In this document: positions 19,301 through 28,200 of the stretch, in pieces
How positions within the stretch are numbered: position 1 is the first letter of the stretch
Layout of the letters: each line of letters opens with the position of its first letter
Source: an uncultured Ignavibacteriota bacterium
GTDB lineage: Bacteria; Bacteroidota; Ignavibacteria; UBA10030; UBA8401
DNA: 64,000 nucleotides
NCBI GenBank assembly: GCA_903884005.1
Contig: CAISDA010000017.1
Location: 95,102 to 159,101 of the forward strand
Direction: 5' to 3'
Notes under the pieces: generated by a model
What the model saw: only the letters and a program-made list of their open reading frames with translations
Told to the model about the DNA's origin: nothing
Databases searched by the model: none
Position numbers and translations under genes: made by a program

Positions 19301-19363
19301 GTTGTGCTGCCGACGCTCTTGCGCATGATAGAAAAAGAGGAAGACGCTCCAGAATTTCTTTAG
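16331..19363 (+). CDS. RND-family efflux transporter permease
   Basis: A 1010-residue inner-membrane proton-driven pump of the RND (AcrB/CzcA) superfamily, of normal length. After a first membrane helix comes the porter-domain opening SGLFPDITFPKIKI. A block of six helices begins near residue 335, with the proton-relay acidic pair in IGLIIDDAIVVVEQIHR. A second porter half and a second helix block follow, ending ALPLLLVVLPTLLRM. The acidic pair differs from the classical heavy-metal (HME) version, so metal specificity is not claimed. The gene closes the operon of regulator, kinase, channel, adaptor and pump, and is followed by an intrinsic terminator. Confidence 0.93.
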   Translation: MNNFYARYKSPILAIAFMILAGGIFSLLKIQSGLFPDITFPKIKIIADNGQQPIDKMMVTVTVPLENAIKKVEELQMVHSTTSRGSCEISAFLNWNTDVDLGKQRIEARINAIKQLLPADVNITVEKMNPSILPIMGFSLEGAGKSPIELRQIAEYTIKPFLSRIQGISDVVVIGGKTKEYHLIIDPVKVSQLGLTPQTIMNVLTQSNIIASNGYVQDYNRLYLSITDASIASKEALENTIISNSPKRIVKVKDVASVEIGEVKEYIKINANGLNVPLIAILKQPKANLLEVVDSVHVQLGELSKLLPAGVVIKPFYNQAEFVGDSISSLRDVLWIGLVLAMFVTVIFLRSVKASSVILLTIPVTLAATVILLYAFGYTLNIMTIGAIAAAIGLIIDDAIVVVEQIHRTHEEHPEANSFDLISKAIRYLFPAMVGSSLSTIVIFLPFALMSGVAGAYFRVLTDTMIITLACSFFVTWICLPAIYVMFSTEKHFIQEQSKEVRQRAWVYYVIEKPVISLSFVAAIIVLSAIVTPKLPSGFLPEMDEGSIVLDYSSPAGTSLEDTDAMLQYVDRVLAATPEVESFSRRTGTQMGFFITEPNRGDYLIQLKKRRDKSTEEVSNEIRKRIEPALPSLRVDFGQVITDMLGDLMSSVQPIDIKIFGDDSHTLHALAEDAASAVEGTPGTADVFNGITIAGPEMAFHPNIAKLSQYQLSPQDFQFQMQTKIEGTRVGSMLEKNRLVDIRMIEQSKQHTVLDLRRTSLFLPDGKTKPIGEFADFSMNAGVAEIERENLQQMVSVTARLNNRDLGSTLAEIRKNISSRLHVPSGYQVVYGGSYAEQQQAFKELLVILLLAVLLVFTVILFLFRKVRVALSIIFIAVLGIGGCVAALFLTGTPLNVGSYTGIIMIIGIIGENAIFTYLQYSESKRTGLKRDDAIAFAISTRLRPKLMTALGAITALFPLALGMGTGAQMHQPLAIAIIGGLILALPLLLVVLPTLLRMIEKEEDAPEFL

Positions 19364-19381
19364 ATTCGGTTCGTACATTAC

Positions 19382-19410
19382 CGGGGAACGATCAGCGTTC
19401 CCCGTGTTTT
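19382..19410 (+). terminator. Rho-independent terminator of the efflux operon
   Basis: A nine-base perfect stem, CGGGGAACG (19382-19390) and CGTTCCCCG (19396-19404), with a five-base loop. It is followed by TGTTTT, 19 bases after the pump stop codon. This is a good intrinsic terminator and separates the pump genes from the PepSY-like gene. Confidence 0.85.
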
Positions 19411-19437
19411 CCATTCACGTACACAATGAGGTTTACA

Positions 19438-19866
19438 ATGAAGGCTAAAAACATTCTACTCGCAGTGTTGTTTCTTTCTGTCGCAGCGTTCGCACAGGAA
19501 TCGAAAGTGCCGAAGATCGTGAAAGATGCCTTCGCCAAGATCCATCCGGCGGCGGCAACTATCATATGGGAAAAGGAAGGCGCAAACTCGTACGAGATCA
19601 GCTTCAAGGAAAACGGAATTGAGATCTCCGTCGTCATGGACGGAAAAGGCGCTCTGAAGGAAACAGAGACCGCCATACCGATCGCCGAATTGCCTGCGTC
19701 GATCGCGCCGTATATCGGAAAGAAGTATGCGGGTTATACGATCAACGATGGGGCGAAGATCGTCAACGACAAGGGCGTGACGACATTCGAAGCCGGGATT
19801 TCAAAGGGAAAAATCAAAAAAGACGTCATGTTCGACAAGGATGGCGCGCCGCTGAAGAAGAAATAA
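19438..19866 (+). CDS. Secreted PepSY-like (BLIP-like) protein
   Basis: A 142-residue exported protein with a signal peptide (MKAKNILLAVLFLSVAAFAQ) and a compact repeat-like fold. The pattern VPKIVKDAFAKIHPAAATIIWEKE followed later by GALKETETAIPIAELPASI matches the putative beta-lactamase-inhibitor-like PepSY-like family frequent in Bacteroidota, often near two-component systems. Related domains may bind and inhibit or sense periplasmic proteins or metals; here that is inference. GAGG about six bases before ATG 19438 supports this start over ATG 19426. It lies behind the efflux terminator and may have its own promoter. Confidence 0.75.
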   Translation: MKAKNILLAVLFLSVAAFAQESKVPKIVKDAFAKIHPAAATIIWEKEGANSYEISFKENGIEISVVMDGKGALKETETAIPIAELPASIAPYIGKKYAGYTINDGAKIVNDKGVTTFEAGISKGKIKKDVMFDKDGAPLKKK

Positions 19867-19901
19867 TATTCTTCTTCGACGTTCGTTGCTCATCAGTAAC
19901 A

Positions 19902-20019
19902 CGCACCGCTTCGCTCGAGCGGGCGAGATACCATCTCGCCCTACATGCGCACCAATGCTGCGTCTGCGAAACGGGTTTTTTCATGCGGGGTGGCGAACAC
20001 CACATTCATGAACGCTGCT
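19902..20019 (-). repeat. Dispersed modular hairpin repeat, copy 2
   Basis: Reverse-orientation copy. Read on the minus strand it holds a GCGTTCATGAATGTGG block, the CACCCCGCATGAAAA block, TTTCGCAGACGCAGCATTGG, GCGCATGTA and the GGGCGAGAT ... ATCTCGCCC hairpin, then GCTCGAGCGAAGCGGTGC. The block order matches copies at 52518 and 53792. Non-coding. Confidence 0.8.
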
Positions 20020-20024
20020 ATGAA

Positions 20025-20076
20025 CATACTCGGCGGCATCTGTGGTGCGTGTAGGGCGAGCTGTTAGCTCGCCCTG
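20025..20076 (+). repeat. Dispersed modular hairpin repeat, copy 3
   Basis: ATACTCGGCGGCATCTGTGG leads into GTGCGTGTA and a perfect hairpin, GGGCGAGCT (20054-20062) and AGCTCGCCC (20066-20074). The same lead and hairpin recur at 39041-39089 with a single base difference in the lead. It abuts copy 2. Confidence 0.8.
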
Positions 20077-20138
20077 CGGTCGTTTAAGATGCAGCCCAAT
20101 CGTTGCACGGATTACAATCTATATTTCAGAGGAACAGA

Positions 20139-22565
20139 ATGAGTTTCACCCGTTACTTTTTGTTGTTCATGTGTATCATTGTTTGCGATGCCACTCTCGT
20201 TGCACAAGGCCGGATCGCCGGAAGTATTTCGGGCTCGGTCGTTTCCAGCCAGACCAAAAAACCCATCGAAATGGTGAACGTTGCCATTGTCAATGCCTCC
20301 ACTGGTGCGATCGTCACCGGCAGCGTCACCGATGCAAAAGGGAAGTTCACGATCGCGGACGTGCCCGCCGGGAACTATCGCGCCAAGGCAAGCATTCTGG
20401 GGTATCACGCGGAGCTGTCAAAGGTATTCGTTCTTGACGCGGCACACACCGATGTGCGCCTGGCGGTGTTCGCGCTTGCTGAATCAGAAGTCAATCTCAA
20501 TGAGGTGACGATCACCGGAACGAAAACGGCGCTCAATACGGCGATCGACCGGAAAGTGTACAACGTCCAGCAGGATATCATGAGCCAATCCGGCACGGCC
20601 AGCGATCTGCTGCAGAATATCCCGTCGGTGCAGGTCGATATCGACGGAAATGTGAGCCTGCGCGGATCGACGGATGTGATGATCCTCATCAACGGGAAAA
20701 AATCGCCGCTCATGGGGGCAAACCGCGCAGACGTGCTCGCGCAGATGCAGGCGAGTTCGATAGAACGCATCGAAGTCATCACGAACCCTTCGGCGAAGTA
20801 TAAACCGGATGGAACCTCCGGCATCATCAACATTGTGATGAAGAAAAACGCCGGCACCGGACTCAATGGCACGCTCATCGGCAATGCGGGAAATCAGAGC
20901 CGCTATAACGGCAGCGCATCGCTCACGTACAATCCCGGCACATTCAATATCTTCGGCAGCGTCAGTTACCGGCAGGACGACCGTACCAGCCTCACCACAG
21001 ACACGCGCACGCAGCGCGACGGACTGACGGCAGTAACGGGGTACTTCAACGACAACGCGCGCTCCACGTCACGGCCGTCGTCCGAAGTGATCACACTGGG
21101 CGGCGAAGCGACAATCGACGCGGCGAACGCAGCCGGACTCTCGGGCAACTATCATCACCGGGGGTTCACGAGAACCGACGTCTCGGACAAGGTGCAGCGC
21201 GATGCAGCCTTCGTTATTACGGAGCGGTACGAGCGGGTACGCTACGATCCCGAGTATGAAAATGAAATCGGCATGGATGCATACGTGCAGCATGCCTTTG
21301 CGGGGGAGGATCACAAACTGCGGCTTGAATTCAAAGCCTCGCACAAGCCCGAAGTGGAAGACAATCATTACACGAACCTCTACACGTTGCCGGGCGCGCT
21401 GGTGAATTACGACAACACGCTGATCAAACAGACGGAAGATCAAAACGAGGCGGCCGCCGAGTATTCGTATAAAATTGACGACAAGAACACGTTCGAAGCG
21501 GGGTATGCGGGCGAATTCAATAAACGGGATATGGAGTACCTCGGATCGTTCTTCGATCCGATGCGTTCGCAATTCATCACCGATACGATCAAGACCAATC
21601 ACTTCCTCTACAACGAAACGATACACGCCCTCTATGCGACATATGAAACGGGTGCGGGAGCGTTCAGGCTTCTCGGCGGACTGCGGGCAGAGCAGGCGTC
21701 AATGAAAGCGGACCTGGTGTCGAAAGATTCGATCGTCACCAACGATTATGTGTATCTGTACCCGACGCTTCACCTTGGCTATAAATTCAGCGAGGCAGTG
21801 GAACTGCAGCTCAATTACAGCCGCCGCGCCCGCCGTCCCGAAGGCGACGACCTGAACCCCTTCCCCGAATACCAGGATCCGCGCAACGTCCGCGCCGGCA
21901 ACCCCTTGCTGCGTCCCGAGCTGATCCATTCTGTGGAATTCGGCTGCCAGCTGCAGAACGACAACGTGACGGTCGTGCCGAGCCTGTTCTACCGGAATGC
22001 GTACGACCGGTTCACATCCGTGACCACAGCGTTGAACGACACGACGCTGCTGTCGACGATGAAAAATTTATCATCCGAACAATCGGCCGGGTTCGAACTC
22101 GTTGCGGCAGGGAATATCGCGAAGATCGTGACGGCAAATTTCAGCCTGATGTCTTTTTACGAGGAGATCGACGCGTCGAATTTGGGATTCAGCGCAAAAC
22201 AATCGACATGGACGTGGAATGGATCGCTCAACTGCAATGTGACGCTGCCGTTCGCGATGATGGTGCAGGTAAATTCGAATTATCGTTCGGCCCGTCTGAC
22301 GCCGCAGGGCCAGACCCGCCCGACCTTTGTGATGAATCTCGGGCTGCGCCAGGACCTTCTGGACGACCAGCTGTCTGTCGTTCTCACGGTGTCCGATCTC
22401 TTAAAGACGCTCGACAGACGGAACGAAGTGAATGCGCCGTGGCTGAGTCAGCTCACGGTCAACAATCGCGATGCGCAGATCATCTATCTGGGCATCGCTT
22501 ATCACTTCGGACAGCCAACCAAGAAGCAGAAGGAAAAGTCGCTGCAGTACGACAACCAATTGTAA
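20139..22565 (+). CDS. Outer-membrane beta-barrel receptor (TonB-receptor-like, CarboxypepD-regulatory N-terminus)
   Basis: An 808-residue outer-membrane protein. After a signal peptide (to about residue 23) comes a carboxypeptidase-regulatory-like domain (SGSVVSSQTKKPIEMVNVAI, with KGKFTIADVPAGNY). A plug-like region follows (DLLQNIPSVQVDIDGNVSLR, then IERIEVITNPSAKYKPDG), and then a long beta-barrel ending in LGIAYHFG. This architecture matches the outer-membrane beta-barrel family 3 group of Bacteroidota, often annotated as TonB-dependent receptors. No TonB box is obvious. AGAGGAAC just before ATG 20139 is a good ribosome-binding site. It stands alone between repeat copies and a convergent gene, so the ligand is unknown. 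Confidence 0.82.
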   Translation: MSFTRYFLLFMCIIVCDATLVAQGRIAGSISGSVVSSQTKKPIEMVNVAIVNASTGAIVTGSVTDAKGKFTIADVPAGNYRAKASILGYHAELSKVFVLDAAHTDVRLAVFALAESEVNLNEVTITGTKTALNTAIDRKVYNVQQDIMSQSGTASDLLQNIPSVQVDIDGNVSLRGSTDVMILINGKKSPLMGANRADVLAQMQASSIERIEVITNPSAKYKPDGTSGIINIVMKKNAGTGLNGTLIGNAGNQSRYNGSASLTYNPGTFNIFGSVSYRQDDRTSLTTDTRTQRDGLTAVTGYFNDNARSTSRPSSEVITLGGEATIDAANAAGLSGNYHHRGFTRTDVSDKVQRDAAFVITERYERVRYDPEYENEIGMDAYVQHAFAGEDHKLRLEFKASHKPEVEDNHYTNLYTLPGALVNYDNTLIKQTEDQNEAAAEYSYKIDDKNTFEAGYAGEFNKRDMEYLGSFFDPMRSQFITDTIKTNHFLYNETIHALYATYETGAGAFRLLGGLRAEQASMKADLVSKDSIVTNDYVYLYPTLHLGYKFSEAVELQLNYSRRARRPEGDDLNPFPEYQDPRNVRAGNPLLRPELIHSVEFGCQLQNDNVTVVPSLFYRNAYDRFTSVTTALNDTTLLSTMKNLSSEQSAGFELVAAGNIAKIVTANFSLMSFYEEIDASNLGFSAKQSTWTWNGSLNCNVTLPFAMMVQVNSNYRSARLTPQGQTRPTFVMNLGLRQDLLDDQLSVVLTVSDLLKTLDRRNEVNAPWLSQLTVNNRDAQIIYLGIAYHFGQPTKKQKEKSLQYDNQL

Positions 22566-22684
22566 CCATTAAAATCAATTGCTAAATACCGATTAATGCG
22601 CTTTGTATTATTGGATGTGGCAGATCATTTGGCAGATGTGCGTCCATGCGGTTGGGTGACGATGTTCGTAAACGATGAGCGAGG

Positions 22685-23620
22685 TTAGAACAGCTCGTCC
22701 GGTTCATCGGTCATCGAAAAATAGAACCGAAGTCCGACCGAAATAAAACCGCACGAATTGACTGACGAGGAAAAAAGCGTTGCATCTCCCGCGGTGATTT
22801 TCAGATTCCTGTGCGCCAGCACACCCGCTTCCACGTCCATGCGGAAATCGTTCGAAATTTTTCCGAGGAAGAACAGCGATCCTTTTATTCCTGTTGTGCG
22901 CATCTGCAGTGCGGACGGCGCTTCGGCATAATCATTATCGTTGGCGATGCGCGTTCGTTGACCCGATGCCCTGACGGCAGCCTTCACTATGAGATCCCTG
23001 CGTGGTGCATAGCGCACGGACAGTGAAAACGGAAGGATCAGCGAACCCGTCCACTCGGTGTCCATTTTCCAGTTCACACCGATGATGGGCAGCAGCAAAT
23101 CCCGCCCGAAGAGCGCTGAAAAATTTGCTCCGTAGAGCAGCAGTACCGGCTCGGAGAAACGATACGAACCGAGAGCTGTCAGGCGGAATCGTGCTTCCGG
23201 CGATCCGGTGATCAGTCTGTCTTCTGTAATGCCGATACCACCTGAAACCGAATACACTTGGCGTGATCCGCTCAACATGGTCCAGGATGCTCCCAGCGAA
23301 AGTGATGAGATGGTGCGCTGAGAGGTGGTCAGAGGCAGTTCCATCGTGTTTTTCCGGACTGAGCCCGTCAGTGCCAATTGATTCAGGGATCCTCCCTCAG
23401 CCTCAGCCGAAAAGGAGCGGAACACGGGGACAACTGCGTTGATGCCTCCCCATTGCGATCCAAATATACCGGGAAGATTGTCCACGTTGCTGCGAGGCGT
23501 ATTCCCAAACGACAGTGTGACCAAACCCCGCGACGGCGTGACTTCGAATGATTCTTGTGCAGACGCAGTGGACGAGCATGCAAGCAACAGGCAGAAAAAG
23601 AGAGTAGAAAATATTTTCAT
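22685..23620 (-). CDS. Hypothetical outer-membrane-like exported protein
   Basis: A 311-residue exported protein I do not recognise. It starts with a signal peptide (MKIFSTLFFCLLLACSSTASAQ), which could be read either as SPase I cleavage after SAQ or as a lipobox at LLACS. The rest has alternating short strands rich in Leu, Ser and Arg and ends in VGLRFYFS, an aromatic-terminated last strand typical of outer-membrane beta-barrels. Start ATG 23620; a GTG two codons earlier is possible. It is convergent with the barrel receptor. No partner gene indicates its role. Confidence 0.6.
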   Translation of the reverse strand: MKIFSTLFFCLLLACSSTASAQESFEVTPSRGLVTLSFGNTPRSNVDNLPGIFGSQWGGINAVVPVFRSFSAEAEGGSLNQLALTGSVRKNTMELPLTTSQRTISSLSLGASWTMLSGSRQVYSVSGGIGITEDRLITGSPEARFRLTALGSYRFSEPVLLLYGANFSALFGRDLLLPIIGVNWKMDTEWTGSLILPFSLSVRYAPRRDLIVKAAVRASGQRTRIANDNDYAEAPSALQMRTTGIKGSLFFLGKISNDFRMDVEAGVLAHRNLKITAGDATLFSSSVNSCGFISVGLRFYFSMTDEPDELF

Positions 23621-23756
23621 AATCACGTGTGAAGAGTGGGTAATAACAACGATAGAAGTGGAATAATGTCTTCACCGAATGAGCGTCTCTCGGCATATCG
23701 GCATACTACCATTTAGATTAGACACCGGTGGTGATGGAAGGGTTTAATAGCGTGCG

Positions 23757-23801
23757 CGGTCTGTTCGCCCGCAGTGCAAGTTTTTCTGAGTTACTAGGGA
23801 G
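23757..23801 (+). repeat. Dispersed modular repeat, copy 4 (short)
   Basis: CTGTTCGCCCGCAGTGCAAG joined directly to TTTTTCTGAGTTACTAGGGAG. Compared with copy 1, the inner hairpin and the modules between these two ends are missing, so the end modules are fused. Non-coding. Confidence 0.7.
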
Positions 23802-23825
23802 GGGTTAATTTTGTTTGCGTCCTGC

Positions 23826-24368
23826 TCATCCTTTTAGAGCGAAGGGCCGGAGGGCGTCGAACCCGAGAGCCTCGCCTGTGCCCAGTGCGTTGAGCGCATG
23901 GACCATGATCGACGCGCATGCGAGCGTGTCGCTGGCGGCGTCGTGATGGTTGAGCGGTATGCCGAAATGAGAGCAGACATTCGGCAGCGCGGCGGGTTTC
24001 AAGTGCCAGAGCTTGCGCGAAATCCGAACGGTACAGACGAAGGGATGCGCCGGAGGCGCAATGCCTGCGTTGCCGCAGCAGGCTCGCAGCACGCCGCGGT
24101 CGAAGGAAGCGTTGTGTGCCACACATACCTCTGCGCGGCTGAACCACGGTTCCAATCCTTTCCAATGTTCGGCGAATGTGGGCTGGCCCTTTACGTCTTC
24201 CCATGTGATGCCGTGAATCGACGTGAACTGAAAGTAGCGCCGAGGGGGCCGAATGAGGATGGAATGCGTGTCCGTGATACGGCCGTCTTCGATCATCGCC
24301 AATCCGAGCGCGCATGCGCTGTCGCGTCCGAAGTCCGCTGTTTCAAAATCGAGTGCGAGTATATTCAT
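23826..24368 (-). CDS. DEDDh-type 3'-5' exonuclease (DnaQ-like)
   Basis: A 180-residue exonuclease domain protein. The catalytic acids are in place: ExoI block LALDFETAD (Asp7, Glu9), the ExoII block HNASFD and the ExoIII block HHDAASDT, whose His-x4-Asp spacing marks the DEDDh subclass. The architecture resembles the DnaQ epsilon domain alone, as in stand-alone proofreading, RNase T-like or DNA-repair exonucleases found in Bacteroidota. No polymerase or BRCT domain is attached. It is a single gene flanked by a repeat copy downstream and a divergent DUF1232 gene upstream. Confidence 0.85.
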   Translation of the reverse strand: MNILALDFETADFGRDSACALGLAMIEDGRITDTHSILIRPPRRYFQFTSIHGITWEDVKGQPTFAEHWKGLEPWFSRAEVCVAHNASFDRGVLRACCGNAGIAPPAHPFVCTVRISRKLWHLKPAALPNVCSHFGIPLNHHDAASDTLACASIMVHALNALGTGEALGFDALRPFALKG

Positions 24369-24505
24369 AAACGTAATATACGGAAGTACGAGGGCAGGCG
24401 AAAGAGAATGATTTTTTTCATGTTGCTCCTTATGATTATGACTAGTACATTTACCAGTACTGAAAACGATGCGACTCCCCGGTACTTTATTCGAAGGAAA
24501 AAATC

Positions 24506-24856
24506 ATGGGCCAGAATACCGAAATTGAAAAATACAGGGAACAATATTCCGAATCATCGTTTTGGAAAAAAGTGAAGAACACGGCGTTCGCCGCCGGCCG
24601 TGAACTGATCGAACATGCGCTCTGGCTTTTTTATGCGATCATGGACAGCGATACGCCCACGAAAGCCAAACTCATCATCGCCGGCGCCCTGGGATATTTC
24701 ATTTCTCCCATAGACCTCATCCCCGATTTTATTCCATTCATCGGCTATACTGATGACCTTGCCGTGTTGGCCGCAGCCGTCGTCACGGTTGCATCTCATG
24801 TGAAAGAAACGCACAAAGAAATGGCGGCCACTCGCTTGAAGGAATGGTTTGGCTGA
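24506..24856 (+). CDS. DUF1232 (YkvA-family) membrane protein
   Basis: A 116-residue protein with the DUF1232 signature YFISPIDLIPDFIPFIGYTDD in its middle, preceded by an amphipathic region (LWLFYAIMDSDTPTKAKLII). The family is widespread and of unknown biochemical function, and its members are probably membrane-associated. GAAGGAAAAAATC before ATG 24506 gives a plausible ribosome-binding site. It is divergent from the exonuclease gene and followed by the 400-base leader of the TonB receptor, so it is probably monocistronic. Confidence 0.85.
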   Translation: MGQNTEIEKYREQYSESSFWKKVKNTAFAAGRELIEHALWLFYAIMDSDTPTKAKLIIAGALGYFISPIDLIPDFIPFIGYTDDLAVLAAAVVTVASHVKETHKEMAATRLKEWFG

Positions 24857-25257
24857 TGTGTGTTCAGAGGGGGTGACGCATCATTGAACGCAGGTATTCG
24901 GAGTAAAATGAATGTTAATTTACCCCCGTTTCACGTGCTCTCAGTCCTCTCTGCAGGACTGGAGTATCTGGTGCATCGATCAAGGCGGGGAGCATATTCC
25001 TTTAATAATGGGAAATTTAAGCCTCTTCGGCGCGACATTCCCCATTCATCGTTAAATCCGACAGTAATTAACCCCTAAAGAACAGTTTTTATCTTGTGTA
25101 TCCTGCCTAACATCGTTTAATTGCATCCGCCTTTAGTGTGGGGCAGAATACTGTTTTTCGTATTTTCTGGAAATTATCGTACAGTCAGGCACTCTGCCTG
25201 CTGGTGGAGAAATAGAATTCCGTTTGTAGCTATGGATTCTATCATTATGGAGGCTTC
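24857..25257 (+). promoter_or_regulatory. 400-base leader of the polysaccharide-uptake genes with possible operators
   Basis: No gene is seen in this stretch. It is AT-rich and holds GTTAATTTACCC at 24914-24925, an exact match to 42002-42013 in the promoter region of the membrane-anchored regulator gene. A looser relative, TAATTAACCCC, lies near 25066-25076. A small GC hairpin (AGTCCT ... AGGACT, around 24951-24962) is also present. The gene at 25258 has ATGGAGGCTTC just before its ATG. The promoter itself was not identified. Confidence 0.4.
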
Positions 25258-28200
25258 ATGAAGCTGTGGTTACCGTTAGTTCTCTGCGGAATAGTACTAT
25301 TGAGCGCCGGGACGGTTGATGCGGGAACAACCGGAAAATTATCTGGAAGAGTGATCGATAAAAGCACAAAGGAGCCGCTGATCGGAGCCAACGTTCTTAT
25401 CGAAGGGACGTCGCTTGGCGGATCGACCGATATCAACGGCGATTATTTTGTATTGAATATCCCTCCGGGAACATACCGCGTTATCGGATCCTCCGTTGGG
25501 CACACGAGGCTGACTCAATCCGAAGTGAAGGTGCGCATCGACCAGACAACACCATTGAATTTTGCACTCACAGAGGAACTGATACAGGGCGAGGGCGTCA
25601 CCGTCCTGGCTGAGAAGCCCAGAGTGGAACTCGATCTGACCGCAAGCAAAGAGGCAATGTCGCAGGAGGAAATCTCGGGCACATGGGCAAAGACGCTGCA
25701 GGATATGGTGTCCGACGTTTCGGGCACCAATATCAACGGCGGTGTGCGCGGCAGCTTCGGCGGCGATGTCTCGTACCGCATGGATGGAATGGATCTTCGC
25801 GACGCCGGTTCAAATACAAATTTTTCTTCCGTCAACATGTCCACGATCCAGGAAGTCGAAGTCTTAAAGGGAGGATGGAACGCAGAGTACGGACAGGCGA
25901 ACGGCTCGATCGTCAACATTGTGACGCGCAAAGCAACAGACAGGCTTCACGTGATCGGGACGTATAAGGAACGTCCCGCCGGCCAATACCATTGGGGTCC
26001 CAATATCTACGACAAGAACGACGTCTTTCATACAACCATGGCCACGCGCGAGTTTTGGGATACGTCCAAGACATGGAGAACACGGTGGATGGCGCCCGGT
26101 GAATCGCAAAAAGGAAATGCCGTACCCACGGCATACCTCAAAGCATTCGGCCGCGTGCCTGATACAGCTCAGGCAATGGCCGATTGGTGGAAGCAATTTG
26201 TGAACGACGATAAACGTTTTCCGCAATTCGATTATACCAGCCGCAGGGAATGGGAGCAGGAAGTCACACTCTATGGACCGGTGGTGCCCGGAGTGAGCTT
26301 TTTACTTTCCGGCAGATACAAAGAGTCTGTGCCGATCTATCCCTCTGCCTACAAATATAACCCCGACATGACATTTCAAGGGTCATTCGAATGGAGCGGC
26401 CTTCAGAATACCATCCTGAGCATGAGCGGAATGTACACGAAGTTCATCAATTCCGGCGACCCTCGAACGAATTACCAGACCACGGAAACAACCGTGAACG
26501 ATATTGCAACACAGGCGCTTCCCTACATCTCTAATCCGTACGACCAGATGAAATATTGGCTGCTCGGACCGTCGATCAACGGGGGCAGCGCGGGAAATTC
26601 GGGCAACACCACGATCAGGCCGCCCGAGCACGCAGAAATGAATAATTTTCAGGCCAAGCTGAAGCAGGTCTTCAGCGACAAGACATACATGGAAATGGCG
26701 CTTCAGTACAGCGATGTAAAATACGGGCTCGACTTTCGGGACATTGCGCAGACATCGAACAGCTTTTGGAACGGCACGTCGTACCAAACGTATAACGGTC
26801 TGCCGTCCCCCACAGACAGCATCACGCTGTACGGCATCCGGCTCCCGGCGTTCGGCCAGCCGCCGGTGTCGAATTTATTTTCGACAACGCGCTACGGATT
26901 TCCCGGCGACGTGTGGATGAGCGAATCGGAAACGAAAAGCTACAGCGTGAAGGCCGATCTGACGAGCCAGATACTGAAAAACCATCTCGTCCAAACCGGC
27001 GTTATTTTTTCGCTCTACCAGATGAACGCCTTCACGCACGAGGGCAACAATCTCACCAGCCAGACGCCGTACATTCAGGTGAACGATATGGTGCCCATAG
27101 ACAATAAGCCGTACGAAGGCGCGGCCTATGTGCAGGACAAGATCGAAGTCGGCGGAATGGTGCTCAATGTGGGTGCGCGTGTCGACATGTATAATGCCAA
27201 CAAGAACGTGTCCTCGAATTTTTTCGATCCGCTGATGCTTTCTCAATATACCACCGGCAATTCGGGGCGTACCGGACTCGCCGGCTACCGTCAGGATGGC
27301 ACGGGTCCCGGATACACACGCACTCCGACGCAAGTCGCGGTGTCTCCGCGCATCGGCATCTCGCATCCGATCACCGAGACCACGGTGCTGCATTTCATGT
27401 TCGGCGTCTTCAATCAGCGTCCGGCGTGGGTCAAGATCCTCGCCAATCCGGTGGTGTGGACGGACAACAGGGCAACCGGCAACTTGGACGATGTGATCAA
27501 GGCGGGGTTGTTGAATTCGGATTTCAAGGTTCCCGATTCCCTTCTTGTCACCTATCGGTATTATGGCGCGAAGACCGGGAACCCCGCGTTGACGTTTGAA
27601 CGGATGACGCAATTCGAAGTCGGACTGGAACAGAACATCGAAGACATCCTCTCGCTCAACATGACGATGTATTACAAAGAAGGAACCAATTTAACATCGC
27701 TGGGTATCAATCGCGGAACGGACATGTCGAACGTCACATCCTCCGGCGCGGGCGTTGAAGTGCGGCTGTACGGAGAGCCGACAACATTCACCAATTCGGA
27801 CAATCGCGTGCCGGGATCCTACATCGGCAATTTCACGACTACCGTGAACGGTGCCTGGGCGAATGTGCGCGGCATCGAAGCGACGCTCAAGTCCAGATTC
27901 CGCTACGTCAATTTCCAGTTGAACTATACGCTCTCGTACCTGGCCACCGGCCGGTATTACGACAGCAAGATCTTCGCCAATTCCGTGTACACGAGTTTGC
28001 CTGTGGCGGACAACACATTTAACGGCCCCAACAATTCGGACGGCGGCGGCATAGGCGTCGATGACGCAGTGTGGAACCCGCATAACTCGGTGATACTGAA
28101 ATTGTCCGCCACGAGCCCTTCGGATTTCGGGCCCGAAATCGGCACCATCTTCCCGCTTGCCGACTGGTCGCTGACAACCTCATCGCGCTGGGTGCAGGGA

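Noticed and set aside
17987..19414. 475-codon minus-strand frame
   Set aside because: Antisense of the RND pump and the terminator; biased composition only.
24951..24962. Riboswitch before the TonB receptor
   Set aside because: Only one small hairpin is visible; there is no conserved cobalamin-type or other aptamer core that I can recognise.
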